Origin: Calonectria ilicicola | Taxonomy: Eukaryota; Ascomycota; Sordariomycetes; Hypocreales; Nectriaceae | Assembly (NCBI GenBank): GCA_020809705.1 | Contig: CP085836.1 | Span: forward strand, 372,001-436,000 | Reading direction: 5' to 3' | DNA: 64,000 nucleotides | Shown here: one piece after another, positions 1-11,193 of the stretch | How the letters are laid out: each line of letters opens with the position of its first letter | How positions within the stretch are numbered: position 1 is the first letter of the stretch | Program-made: the position numbers and the translations under genes | Notes under the pieces: generated by a model | Database searches by the model: none | What the model was told of the DNA's origin: nothing | Seen by the model: the letters and a program-made list of their open reading frames with translations, nothing else

Positions 1-388
1 TTATGTCTTTGGCATCAGTGTTTACATGCTCAGAGAATAGTTCTAGGATTTTAGATTGCGATTCAGAATCGATGGCATACTCGTAAGTGTAACGGACCAG
101 TTTGCAACGGTCATAGCCTTGTCTTTCGTTGGTATTGGTCTTGCCTGAAAGATCTTCGCAAAGCTCCATTGTCTGATAAAATTTGCGTTCTGTCACCATG
201 TGCTCATCTGGAGCCACATGCTCACTGTAGCTAAAGTCGATGATACCTTCCAAGGATGACTGGTGCTGTAAACTCGGCGGGTTCGACATTGTTGTTATGC
301 CCGAGGCCACGGGATTACCATTACTATCGCCAAAGTCGATAATCCCTTCCAGGGATGACTGGGGGGGCAAAGTCGGTGGGTTCATCAT
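1..388 (-). CDS. Hypothetical protein, N-terminal part, runs off the left edge
   Basis: An open frame on the minus strand starts at ATG 388..386 (a second ATG follows directly) and stays open to base 1, so the C-terminus lies outside the window. The first ~55 residues hold two copies of a unit of 33 residues with the shared core QSSLEGIIDF (residues about 10-19 and 43-52); the DNA of the copies is diverged, not identical. The rest is hydrophilic and charged (…RCKLVRYTYEYAID…). An in-frame stop lies upstream of the first ATG, which supports this start, although an upstream exon is not excluded. I do not recognise the family and assign no function. Confidence 0.6.
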   Translation of the reverse strand, partial: MMNPPTLPPQSSLEGIIDFGDSNGNPVASGITTMSNPPSLQHQSSLEGIIDFSYSEHVAPDEHMVTERKFYQTMELCEDLSGKTNTNERQGYDRCKLVRYTYEYAIDSESQSKILELFSEHVNTDAKDI

Positions 389-2730
389 TTCCGATGTGTT
401 TGTGCGTGGAGGTAGGCTGAATCACTTGGTCAGGGGTTGTTGTTCTAAAACATCGTAGGTTCGATGCGGTTCAATCGAGGTCGGAGATTTGATGATGGAT
501 GATGGGAAAAGACGAAAACAGACGCAGAGAAAGGCCTTGGTGGGTTTCTGCCTGAACACCTGTCTGTCAGTGTCAACTGTTCACGCCAACGCACTCTATG
601 CATCAGGACACTTTATTTGGGCCCGTGACTGACTGCCCGTGATTCGCTGCGCCTAAACTTATCAAGGTACTTTTAGCTCTATCGCACTCTTGCCGTAAAT
701 ATAACATGTTTTACGCCTAAAATCCCCCTGGAATGACGCGTTGAAAGGTAGTCACGACGCGCGGCCGCTCGATTTACACAGTACTCAAACAGGCAAAGTC
801 TCTCGTTTTTGAATCCATCCCTTTTACACATGGGGGCGCTTCAGATGGGGTAATATTGCCATGCTCATCCGACAGAACGCCAGATCTCGCAGATTCCGAA
901 ACAAGCGCATTGTTGATAGACATGCACCTGCATGCTGGAGGGACTGTTAAGTAACGGATGGACTGCGACTCGGAAATCAAAGCTCATCCCGTGTCCACAG
1001 CTTTCATTCGGCAGCTGGCCAACATCTTGCTGAGGTACTCTGGGCGACCGCTTCGATTGTTATCATACACAAGGAGACATGAGCAGTAGTGGTCTCAATG
1101 AAAGAACGAAACTCGTGGAACCATGAAAAATGCCTGATCCCAAACTCCACAGGTGAGCAAGACTTGGAGCCAAGGCCCCACAAAATCAGACACTACTCAC
1201 ATTTCACACATATTCCGCGCACCCGCATGTAATACGGCGGTTAATACACGGAGAGTCTACATTAGCAAAAGTTTGGGTGTAGAGCATCATTTCTAACGAC
1301 GGGATCTCGGTGTCATCGTCACAAATCAGTGTTTGGTCGTGAGCTAGGCCATCACGGCAACAGCCCAAGCACTGTAGAGTGTATAATTCGGTCGGCGGCG
1401 CAAAGTTGTGGTTAGAGATTCAGTGTTTGGAGATGCATGCAACAGGAAAACAGGTAGAAAGAGGGAGGAGGAGAAAGGTCAAGCTACGGATGCAATCTTG
1501 CTCACTTGCCATCAGTGAATCACAGGCTAGAAGCACGTCAAGCGCAGAACGACCAAGCGTCAAGGGATGAAAAAAAGTGCCCCATACTGACTGCAATAAT
1601 CGTAGGGAGGAGATATCTAGTCGACCCAATTTAATCGGTCGTATGGAGCACCTGCTTGGTTTTTTTCTGCTCCTATGTGACATGAGCGTGGATGGAGTGC
1701 TCCAAGCGTAAGTTTAATAAGAGACGTAACTAACTAGTGGTTGGAACAAACCATAAAAAAGGGTCACGTGCACAGAAAGATTGAACCCACCCAATGCAAC
1801 ACATTCATCACGAGCCAATCAGAGAAGAGTGACATCGGTAGCCGTGGGTCGGTGGATATCTATTGGTTCATCTTTGCAGATCCCATGCAGCACTGGGGCT
1901 TGCGCTCTCACATTTCTTCGGTCTGGTCAGTCTTCCATGACACCAATCCGAAGATATTGGTCAACTGACTTTGACTAGATTTGGTTTTCTGCCTCTTTTA
2001 GCAGATTTCATTATTGAAATTGTTGGCTATGGCGCCTCCTGAACCTTCAGGCATCTGACTTGAACTGGGTGGTTTGGGCCAGTTGGTCCAAGTGGGGTGG
2101 GGCTTAGCGTATGCTTGATTGGAGAGTATTGGGGCTCGTGAACATTATTGCATGGTTGTTCATGGTGTGCTTGGTGGCTGGCATTCTATTCTATCAAGTA
2201 TGCTTTCTTCGCGCAGCACAAAGAAACCTCCATCCCGTCGCGCGGTTTGTGCACCAGAAAAGGTTGATGTTCTAGGTTTGCTTTACTAGATTTGTTTTGT
2301 TGTTCGTTTGCGGAAACTGTGTTTTTGTTCGGGGTCTGTTTGTGCCCCGCCTCAGCGTGATGATTACACGGTGGCGAATTGTTTTTCCGTGATAAGATTC
2401 TAATCTACTACCTGCGAATGGATGACCTGAGAGCCGAAAAAAATATATGTGGCCTGATCCCTTGTCCTCTTGCGGACAAACAGCCAAAAATGTTAAGGTG
2501 AAAACTCTCATCTTAACCTTTTGCTTTCTCGTGGAGCTGGCTTGGTAGTTTTAGCCAGTGACTGGAGTTGGCTCCGGGATTAGTGAGTGTCGCAACGTGT
2601 GTGTCTGATCAACTCTACCTTTGGTGGGTTCCACTTCGGATGCACTCTGGCCCTTTGGTCCCCCTTTTTTTTTGGCCTAAGCATTCACAACAAGTTTTTG
2701 CTTTCTATTCCATCCGGTTCAGAAGAACAA
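389..2730. other. Intergenic, no supported gene
   Basis: Only short open frames without coding character occur here. A pyrimidine-rich stretch and low-complexity T runs lie near the right end. I see no RNA gene or conserved motif. Confidence 0.4.
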
Positions 2731-3540
2731 GGCTCCAACGTACTTGAGTGCCTGTTCGGTTTGACCCCTCGCCTTTTCTCCCTGACCTCGCCCTCGCCCT
2801 CGCTTTCGCTTTCCCACACTCCTCACCTCCCTCGAGAGGTGGACAGAGCTACAAATAAAAAGCAAGCCCTTTTGATCATGCGATCGTTTCCTCTGATGTA
2901 CTGCGCCATTCGAAAACAACAAATCCGTGCGAGCTCTGATTGCGCTATGCGTTCTTGACGTATTGCCAGACCCTTTTCCGACCGCTCTCTCTTACCCTGG
3001 TGATGCTAACCCTTCCTTTGCCTTCTCTAATAGGCCTCGATCCTAACGATTCCGATGAGAGCCTCTAGCAGCCGCGGCTGTATATAAATATACAATCCCT
3101 AATCACTGACGATTTGAACATTCTGGACCCCCGATCGACCCATACCCTCAATCGACCTCTACCGCCGACGATTCGAACCGACAGAATAAAATCCATCCTT
3201 ACCATTTGCTGTAAGCTTTTTGGGTCGATCATATGATCCGCCGCAGACTCTAGAGGGGATATTCAAACAGGTCAAAGCTGGTAACTGACCTTCGCTGCTC
3301 ATCTGTGAATGCTAGAGTGCAGGTATGGCAAAGCGGCGTCTACCTTCTGTCCTGATACTCTCTTTGATGACATTTGAGTCCCACGTGTCAAGGCCGAGGA
3401 GCGCCTTAATCAGCATGATACTAACATGGTTAAAATATATTCTTTCGTTGGAACGATTGAGATTGCTTCAGTGAGTAGACCGGTCTGCTGTATCATTTTG
3501 TGCTCGATGGAATGTAGGCTAACAACTTTTGGTAGCCATT
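2731..3540 (+). repeat. Dispersed repeat family A, copy 1
   Basis: This segment aligns in order with a segment starting near 4666 and, for its first part, with one near 8346. Diagnostic shared blocks are the left edge (ACTTGAGTGCCTGTTCGG here, ACGTGAATGTCTCTTCGG in copy 2) and a block near 3227-3262 containing ATGATCCGCCGCAGA, followed by GGTAACTGACCTT. The copies are strongly diverged. No coding domain is visible. It may be an old, mutated mobile element or LTR-like remnant, but no terminal repeats or target-site duplication could be defined. Confidence 0.6.
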
Positions 3541-4665
3541 AGGAGCATTTCCCTTGTCACAAACCGATAATCCCTGAATGTTGATCGAATCGATTCGCGT
3601 CAAATTAGTACAAAGCGAATACCATCCCTACTCCGGACCATTGTCATGAGAGAGAGAACTGGTACCTTCGAATTGACAACAAGCCTGGTGGTCTCACAAA
3701 TTAACTGTGATCTGATAGGGCATGATGATTCGATAAGCCCGCCACCGATAGTGATTGTGTTATCGTTTTGATGCCAAATGGAGTCGAATTCGTGGTCATT
3801 TACTCGATGAGGGGAGCGGTTACAGTCAGTTTCGTAGTCCACTTCCCTGGACTTCGGACACTTGGCTTTCACTTGGCTGACTCGTGCCTCTATATCATGA
3901 TTCATCTACTGATTTATGGCCCGGAATTTTGTTTCCTCGTCGTGGTTCACCATTGGTTGAGGCTGTGATGGGCCTTCAGCTGACATCCTTCTCACCTCAC
4001 AATTGAAGGATTGCGGGAATTGTGGCCAAATCCTGATTCGGCAATATTCCACGGTGACCTTGAAGCAAGATATTCTTCTGTCTTACCGAAGGGGCATGAG
4101 AGAAGGCGCTAGGTACACCCCTAAGCAGACCTAAAGGTGCACTATATTCTTTGTTTAAGGAATGGGGAACTCTTCGTCTTTCTTATTCAGTCTCTTTGGC
4201 CCGCATGGTTGTGTGTGCAGGAGGAAGGAAGTCTGTCTTGATCTATCCCAGTACTGCCCTGAAAGTGCCCTGCAGTACCTGTAGTTTTGGTTCGCATACC
4301 GCTTGTACATTTGCGCCACTGAAACACAACTTGGTCGCCAGGTGAGTTCTGATGACCAGACGTCTGTCCGGTCTCCCAATTCAATTGGCTGACCGGGATT
4401 TCTAGATTTTGTTTCTGTCGGCCCAAGACTGTAAAAGTGTCGCTCCCTGTAGAAGGCCCGCCTGACGAACCCGCGTTCGCACCCCCGGGTAGATCCTATA
4501 TGATGTTATGGTCTGTCACAACTAGGAATGCATTCATACACATTTTGGCCAAAAGACGACGTACCCGATGCCAATGCACAGTATCATCATATTCCAAGCT
4601 GTAAGTGGAGATGGAGATGTTTACGATGCCTGGTGGGTCATCGCGGTGGTTGATTTACAAGAAGA
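3541..4665. other. Intergenic, no supported gene
   Basis: Short overlapping open frames occur on both strands (for example around 4150-4430) but none has a recognisable motif or a splice-supported extension. I see nothing else. Confidence 0.35.
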
Positions 4666-5640
4666 GCAAGGCTTGAAGGTACGTGAATGTCTCTTCGGAC
4701 CGAACCCTCGGTGGCTCTCTCGTCTTCACACTCATCTGAGACGCTGACGGATACGTAGAAGGGAACCTCCCTTCATCATACAATAGCTTCCTCTGATTTA
4801 TTGCATCATCTCAAATGTATGAACCTGTATAATCTCTGATTGTGCCGCGCGTTTTCGACGCATCGCTCGCTTCTCTTTGGATCATCCCCTCCTACCCTAA
4901 TCATTACGAACATGCCCTACCTAACAGCTATCGATTTCATCGAGAGATTCAAGAGTTGAGCAGTTAAGGCTGTATTTACATGTACGATTTTTGATTGACA
5001 ATTCAAATTAACAAGACCCTTCAATGTCTAAGCATCATTCGTGACACATTAATACTTCCTAGCAACTTGTGCCCTCGATCGACCCTAGGTATTGACGATC
5101 CGAACACGTGTTGTACTTCACATCTACGATATAAAAAACCGATTTCCTATCGACTGCTACTCACCCGACATACTTCTACCCTCGGTACCGAGGTCAAGGG
5201 CAACCCAGACGGCATATTTTTGATGCTGACAGTTTGCAGTTCATATCGGCTGCAAGGGTTTTCGGGCCGATCGCATGATCCGCCGCAGACCCCAGAGGGG
5301 ATGAACTAAATGGGTCGATGGCTGGTAACTGACCTTTGCTACTTGGTTGAAACCACTTGTCCCTCTACAAATGCTAAAGCGTTTGAATGAAGAGGCAGTG
5401 CCTATACTTCATCTTGGTGAGCTATTTGGTGATGCTCGAGTTCACTATCCCAATGTCAGCGTCTTCCACCACGTCTTGACGATATGAATGCTGACGAGAG
5501 CCTTTTTTCAGCACGAAAGCGACATCATTGATATATCTAGTCGTTGCAATTATTGAGATTGCGTCTGCAAGTAGACTGGTCAGCCGTGCCTTTCTGCGCT
5601 AGCAGCGCTCGGCAACTGTTAGAAGTGTAATAAACTCCTT
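4666..5640 (+). repeat. Dispersed repeat family A, copy 2
   Basis: Second and longest copy of the repeat described at 2731. It contains the same ordered blocks: AAGGTACGTGAATGTCTC at the left, a TACCCTAATCATTACGA block, the GATCCGCCGCAGA block near 5278, GGTAACTGACCTTTGCT, and a right part with AGTAGACTGGTC (AGTAGACCGGTC in copy 1). Many differences are C/T or G/A, which fits repeat-induced point mutation, but I did not count them. Confidence 0.6.
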
Positions 5641-6260
5641 ACATCAAAAGCACACATTCATTCACCGCAACGCAACTTCACGTAGCTAGAAGCCACTGTG
5701 ACCAGAATTTAACAGACTCTGGAGTACCCTGCACAAGAACCCTGTGGTTTGCAACGAAATCATTTTGAACTGCTTGCTGAGAGAGCACCTACCACAGGAT
5801 CCTCACACACAAAACCATAAGGTAAATATCGGTGCTGCTGTGGCTGAGCAAGACGCTCCAAGCCAAGCTTTTAATTTAGTTGCAGGTGACCAACCTGCCG
5901 CTACGATGTCAGGTGAAGGAATGCTCAAGCTTGGCTAGCAAGCCTCATACTCTCCCTGGATTGTTGTTTAACTGTCTCGATTCGGAAAAAGAGCAAGGCC
6001 CCAAAGGACTGAATTTGTCCTATACCCTTCAAGTACATCTCTGCTTGTAGATTCCTTGAGGACGAAGATGAAGATGAAATCGGACCCTGTCCTTTGCTGA
6101 TGTTAGACGGAGGACTTTTGTTAGCTTCACTTTGGACCTTCTGTTTCGAGATGCAATTCAATTAAACATAGTTCGACCCTTTGGCTGTGCTATTTTATAA
6201 TATTTGCACATTGCAATCATTTAACATTTGTGTGATCATTTGTGTTTACTGCTGGGGCAG
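5641..6260. other. Intergenic; possible upstream exons of the 6261 exon
   Basis: No gene is clear. A GGGGCAG acceptor-like end at 6255-6260 borders the open exon that follows. An upstream exon that would supply a start codon was not found. Confidence 0.3.
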
Positions 6261-6584
6261 ATTCGATGTTGGCCATTGAGGGGCATTGATCAAGATTTGG
6301 GGTCTGCACGAGTCCACATTTGCTTTTCAACGGCCACCTCCTCGATAGACGATCTGACAGTAGCCCACGCCTTCCCTGCCATTAGCGTGGCCTCCTTTGC
6401 GCGAATATATGGTCCTAATTTATTGGTAGATCAGCTGTTTGCATCGTTATTGGCAATTGCTGAAAGAACACCCTACCATTTTCCCGCTAATCCCATCAGT
6501 TCATGGGGGATCTATATGGGTAAACAATTAGAAACAGCCGTTTCATGGAAAATAGAGAGGGGTAAAAGGTACTTTAACATCTTG
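6261..6584 (+). CDS. Candidate internal exon of an unrecognised gene
   Basis: A stretch of 108 open codons is flanked on the left by an acceptor-like CAG (6258-6260) and on the right by a consensus donor GTGAGT at 6585. The translation looks protein-like (for example LLVDQLFASLLAIAERTPYHF and SSWGIYMGKQLETAVSWK) but contains no motif I recognise. It has no convincing ATG of its own, so it would be an internal or degenerate exon. It could be a remnant of an older gene. Confidence 0.3.
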
Positions 6585-7136
6585 GTGAGTGCATAACAGG
6601 CTAAAGTCCTGGGCCTTTGCAATCAGACCGTCGAAGCACGGAGGACGAACATCCGAGGCAGGATTAGAGCAAGTGGAGTCTTTCTCATACTCCCTCAATG
6701 GATTGTACTTGAGTAAAAGTATTGACGTTTTGATCGGGTAGACGCTTTGGAGAAATAGAGTCAAGATCTCTGCTGAAGGAAGGATGTGACGCCTGAGCAG
6801 TAAGTCAGCAGGTGTTTGATGTTGCTTGACAAGAGGAATGGTGGGCGAAACGCAAGGCCTGCGGCTCATAAATTTTCTCTTGTTATGGATCTAGGGCGGC
6901 ACACTTTCGCCACAGCTTAGGCCTGTTGTAAGGTTGGGGGGCTCTCCAAACGGTTTGTTTGCCCTCATGTCGCCTTGTGCTCGTTGGGCCTTACCAGGAA
7001 CAAGCAGTGATTCACTGCCATGCCAACATTAAATGTTTTCGCAGCCACGACATATTTTTTTTACAGTTTTCTCTTCCTTCAAATCACCTTCCTCTACTCA
7101 AGCACAAAATTTATTTTCATACAACCATTGGGCAAA

Positions 7137-7637
7137 ATGTCACGCTCGACCTATACAAACGAGGCAATTACCAATTCGGAAGATCTCAACTTTGTTACCT
7201 TCCAAGGCCTTCAGCTTGTTAGGGAGACTAAAGGTAATGAGATCTAGAAAATCGAACATTCTCCTTTTATCTATTCAGCCGACTGGACGTTCGAGGCGAT
7301 CGCAAAAAAGGTATTCTTCGTCAAATCCCGTTGCATTTGATCCCTTCAAAAGTTAGCATCATGTTTGATCTAGCTTGTATCTCCCCACATCCCTCTTAGT
7401 AGAGAGATGGTTTCTCTTATGGCGATAGGAATGTATCATCGACTCCCACTTCTTTTTAGTACTAAGGAAGAAGTTACAATTAATGCTGCCCTTTTTATCT
7501 AGTCTTGCACCGTATTCCAAAAACATCGACGAGACCCTCTTCTCGAGGAGGTGATGAACTTTTTCAACTTCTTGTGGGACGAAAACATGACCGCGGCGGC
7601 TATTCAGGCTGATGTTGAAAACAAGTGCGAGGTCTGA
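7137..7637 (+). CDS. Small three-exon hypothetical protein (about 87 aa)
   Basis: Exons 7137-7233, 7279-7310 and 7503-7637 join in frame. ATG 7137 begins MSRSTYTNEA. Intron 1 (45 bases, GTAATG...CAG) interrupts a codon, and the joined reading continues TKADWTFEAIAKK. Intron 2 (GTATTC...TAG, 192 bases) is long and could hide another exon. Exon 3 reads SCTVFQKHRRDPLLEEV, then a segment rich in F, N, D and A, ending in TGA. The joined protein is hydrophilic and helical in character, with no signal peptide or membrane segment. I do not recognise it. The splice model rests only on site consensus and continuity of plausible protein sequence. Confidence 0.45.
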
Positions 7638-8345
7638 TTGATGAAGACGGTTGAAGGTAGAGGACCTCCTGGGAAGTTCACTGGTTAAAGGAAACCCAAC
7701 TACTTTTGTTCTCTTCCATAATATTCATCGCTCTAAAGACAAAGGGAATAAACGCTAGTCATCTGCTTATCTTGGATTTTCACACGATCATCTGCGTACG
7801 CGCTTCAAACTGCAAAATCTAGTGATCTTTACGACCAAAACAGACAATCAAGCCCAAGCCTTTTAATGAAAAGTCTACGATCATTCAATTCATTTAAAAG
7901 TAGAAGAGATATTTTTTTGGGCTAATTAGAATGCGGATGCCCTCAAACAACACAGCTGTTCATTCGAGTCCTCGATCACTATTCACGCGACTGCTCGACA
8001 TTATGACAGCGTACGCTAGAAAATACTGAGATGGCATCGGCGGTTGGACCGAAGCTGATCTGGTTCTGGGAGTTGCCACCAAAGAGAGGGAACTCATTGT
8101 ATTACACAGACGCATCATTAGCAAGAAAATCTGAACGAGGTAATCAAGCAACGAACGCGCAGCCAATCTCAACCAAAGCCTTCCTTCTCTAACCCTTCAA
8201 GCCCTCGGTGATTTGCTGCGAGAATGGCAGGATTCTCACTTTGGCAGCTAATTGCGCCTTAGTTTCCCCACGGTCTTCTCCTTTGTCTGACTAGACTATT
8301 AGCCACGATCGGATTTCTTTTCTCGTTCATCACAGTGGTCGATTC
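7638..8345. other. Intergenic, no supported gene
   Basis: AT-rich, with short open frames only. I see nothing that can be supported. Confidence 0.35.
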
Positions 8346-8790
8346 GCAAACAGAACAGCGCCTCAAGGTACGTGATGGTCTCCTCGAACTGGCTACTGAC
8401 CGTCATCCTCGATTTCACTCAGACTTCACGTCTTGAGTGGTTGGAGGTGGCACAAATACATCTTTTGACTATACCCTGGCTCGCTACAACGTCACGCATC
8501 GCTTGGAAACCACGTACTTGTGCGAGCCCTGATCGTGTGGCGCACGCCGAAGGCATCGTCACCTCGTTTACTGATCGTCCTGCCCTACCCAAACCACATA
8601 GACCTTGCCCTACCCTTCTTTAATAGGGTGCGATCCCGACGAGGGAGCGTCGGCCAGCCGCATATGGATGTGCGTGTGTGATTCCCGATTGGCTTCTGAC
8701 CTCCATCGATTCGGAATAAATACTAGGCATCCCTCACATCCATAAATACGCAAGCACGAATCTCAGTCGACTGCTACCCACGAGGCACTT
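8346..8790 (+). repeat. Dispersed repeat family A, copy 3 (partial)
   Basis: Begins with AAGGTACGTGATGGTCTC, matching the left edge of copies 1 and 2, and shares later blocks such as GACTGCTACCCACGAG (GACTGCTACTCACCCGA in copy 2). The right part with the GATCCGCCGCAGA block is not recognisable here, so this copy is truncated or more decayed. Confidence 0.45.
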
Positions 8791-11028
8791 CTCCGCTTAA
8801 AAGCCTTTTTTTTCTTTTGAAGTTCATCATTTGAAAGGAAAGAATGACATCCACCTGCTCCGAGGGTTTTGGTGTCGGTCGCATCATTCTCCACACATCG
8901 TGGAGGAGAGATTCCGAACAGAGCCACATCTGATGACAGATCCGTTTGTGTCAGCCGCATGCTTTACGAATGCCATAGAACTCGTCTAATGAAGTGGCTT
9001 CTAGCTTCTATATTAAAATCATCTTTGAAGATGTTTGAGTTTGCTATCTGAAAGTTCGCATCCTTCCCTGCTTCTTTACCCGGGCGTATTTATCGGTCCA
9101 AACACGACTCGTCCGGGCCATTGGACTCGCTCTCCTTAGCCACGTCCGCGATGGGGTGTGACCCGACATTTTCCGGTCAACATCAACGAATAATGCGGCG
9201 CGGTGGTTCTCAGGGGAAAATAAACACTGAGCTCGAGGAACTAATGGTCGTATTGGTAGTTTAACGTACACTTATCCTACTTGATATAATTATGTCCACG
9301 GACGTCGACTTGAAACAGAGTCGGCTTATGCCATCTGTAAACAAGTTATCAAGCATCTGGTTGAACTAAAATTCTTGTCGCAACTAACAGATACAAAAGT
9401 TTACTTTTTGCCATGGAGAAGATTGGGGCCCTGCGTTTACTATCCAAAACTCAAATACACCTGCCCAGAACTTTCAACCTCAACCTTCCGGTCACATCCG
9501 GTCTGTCTTGGTCCACATAGTACACAGATTTATTCCCCACTTGGGGGGATATTCGTGTCTCACGGGTATTATTACATTGAGGGTTGAGTTGAAGGTTCCG
9601 ATTGATCTGATGAACTTTTCTCTAGGCTTTGAATAGACCCACCAACGCCACCCATCTAGTCAACACAAGCTTCTGTTGTGTTGGTCTTGTATTGCACTTG
9701 CATTAATAAAAGAAATTCGATGAACTATTATTATCTGTAATAAGTGAGCCCATCGTCTTGGAAGTATATCATGATCAGCAGATCTCACACTGGCATGTCG
9801 GACGTATTGTCCAAATCATATTTCCGTGGATCTAATAGTCAATAAAGAACATAGATAAGATACACCAAATCTTTCATTAAGCTTACGGAATACGTAGCAC
9901 ACTTTGGTTAATTTTGATTGCATGTAGGGTTAATTGGTCACCGCGGAGGTTGAACTGATAAAGCTTTAGTAAAATCTCGCCGGTAGGATTGCGGACTTCG
10001 CTCACAAAATAGAAATCAAGACATCTTCACCCCACTGGAGTAATAGAACCCCAACACCCTAAGGGATCCTATACCTAATTTGTGAAGGCAGGTATTGACC
10101 TTGTCTCCCACTACGAAATTTCCGGGAGCCCCTACAGCGATTGGCAGCCGTTGAGAATTAGCCCTTTTCTATTGACATGTGTTTGGTTTGAACATATGGG
10201 GTCTGAAGTCTAGTTTTGCTAGCTCATTTCGGCTGATTTTCCCGTTCCCGTTCTCGGAATATCCCGCAAGACATCGCCTACTCGGTTCTCACGCTGCTTA
10301 GCAAGGCATCTTCGCAAGAGGGGCTTCTGAAGAGCGGGTGGTTGCATCTTCCTACTTCCTTCACAGACTGCCGAGTGATTCTGCGAAACAGCGACAGACC
10401 TAGACGCTATGAAGAATGACGGCAGCATCCACTCAAACGGGGAAAGCTACGATGCAGCCATAAACAGCATGATCAAGCAGATGAATCGCAGCGTTTTCTT
10501 TGAACGACTTAGAATCAAACTTCACGGTCGTAATCAGTCCGCTTTATGCCGCTGTTCTGGCTGCGCGCGCCTCCTCCACCGTCCCACACAAGTGGCCGCC
10601 AATAAGCTGGAGACGCCATCTTATTTGCAGCCCAACCACGCCTTATTTCTTCGCCGTTTCTTGCTGGGGCTCTCCTCCGCGATGCGATACATGTAACAGA
10701 GCGAGCGCCTTTTCTTGCATTGTTCAGACATAGTCTCGTATCACTTCTCAGGCTCGCTTCAATGAATCATTAAGCCAGCAAGGGAGGCAGCTGTCACCAA
10801 TTGGTCGACTAAGGAACCCCGCCCCGGTGCCTAAACAAAGGAACAAACACCGTCTGCACAATTATTTCGCCTCAGACCTCCGTTACCCTTCCGAGCCTCG
10901 ACCTCTCACCTGCCCGTACGAAGGAACGCTATCTTCGCCCCGTGGGAGACCCATCAGTTGATTTTGAGTCGCTACGCAACATCTCAAGCACATTCCTCGA
11001 TACAAACGTCACGTCTTGACTCTTTAGT
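8791..11028. other. Intergenic region upstream of the SNF2 gene
   Basis: No gene is supported. Open frames at 10219-10733 overlap on both strands and look like chance frames in GC-richer DNA. The last 150 bases before 11029 probably hold the promoter of the SNF2 gene; no clear TATA element was seen. Confidence 0.35.
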
Positions 11029-11192
11029 ATGTCCGACTCACCTTTGGCGATAGAAGACACCATATTTCGCTAGCGAGGGCAAAGGTGAGCAGACCCCATC
11101 ACACGACTCTCCCTTGGAGGCTGTGATAAACTAAGCATCGCCCTCTCTCTCTAGTAACGCGTACATTCAGAGTCCGTCTTCTCCAGTGTCAC
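11029..11192 (+). promoter_or_regulatory. 5' leader of the SNF2 gene with an intron and a 14-codon upstream ORF
   Basis: ATG 11029 opens a short frame (MSDSPLAIEDTIFR) closed by TAG at 11071-11073. A strong intron follows: donor GTGAGC at 11085, CTAAG branch-like site near 11131, pyrimidine tract, and TAG acceptor ending 11154 (70 bases). After splicing, no frame from this upstream ORF joins the SNF2 frame, so I treat it as an untranslated leader containing an upstream ORF. The TAG could itself be a CAG changed by C-to-T, in which case the true start would be further upstream. Confidence 0.45.
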
Positions 11193-11193
11193 G

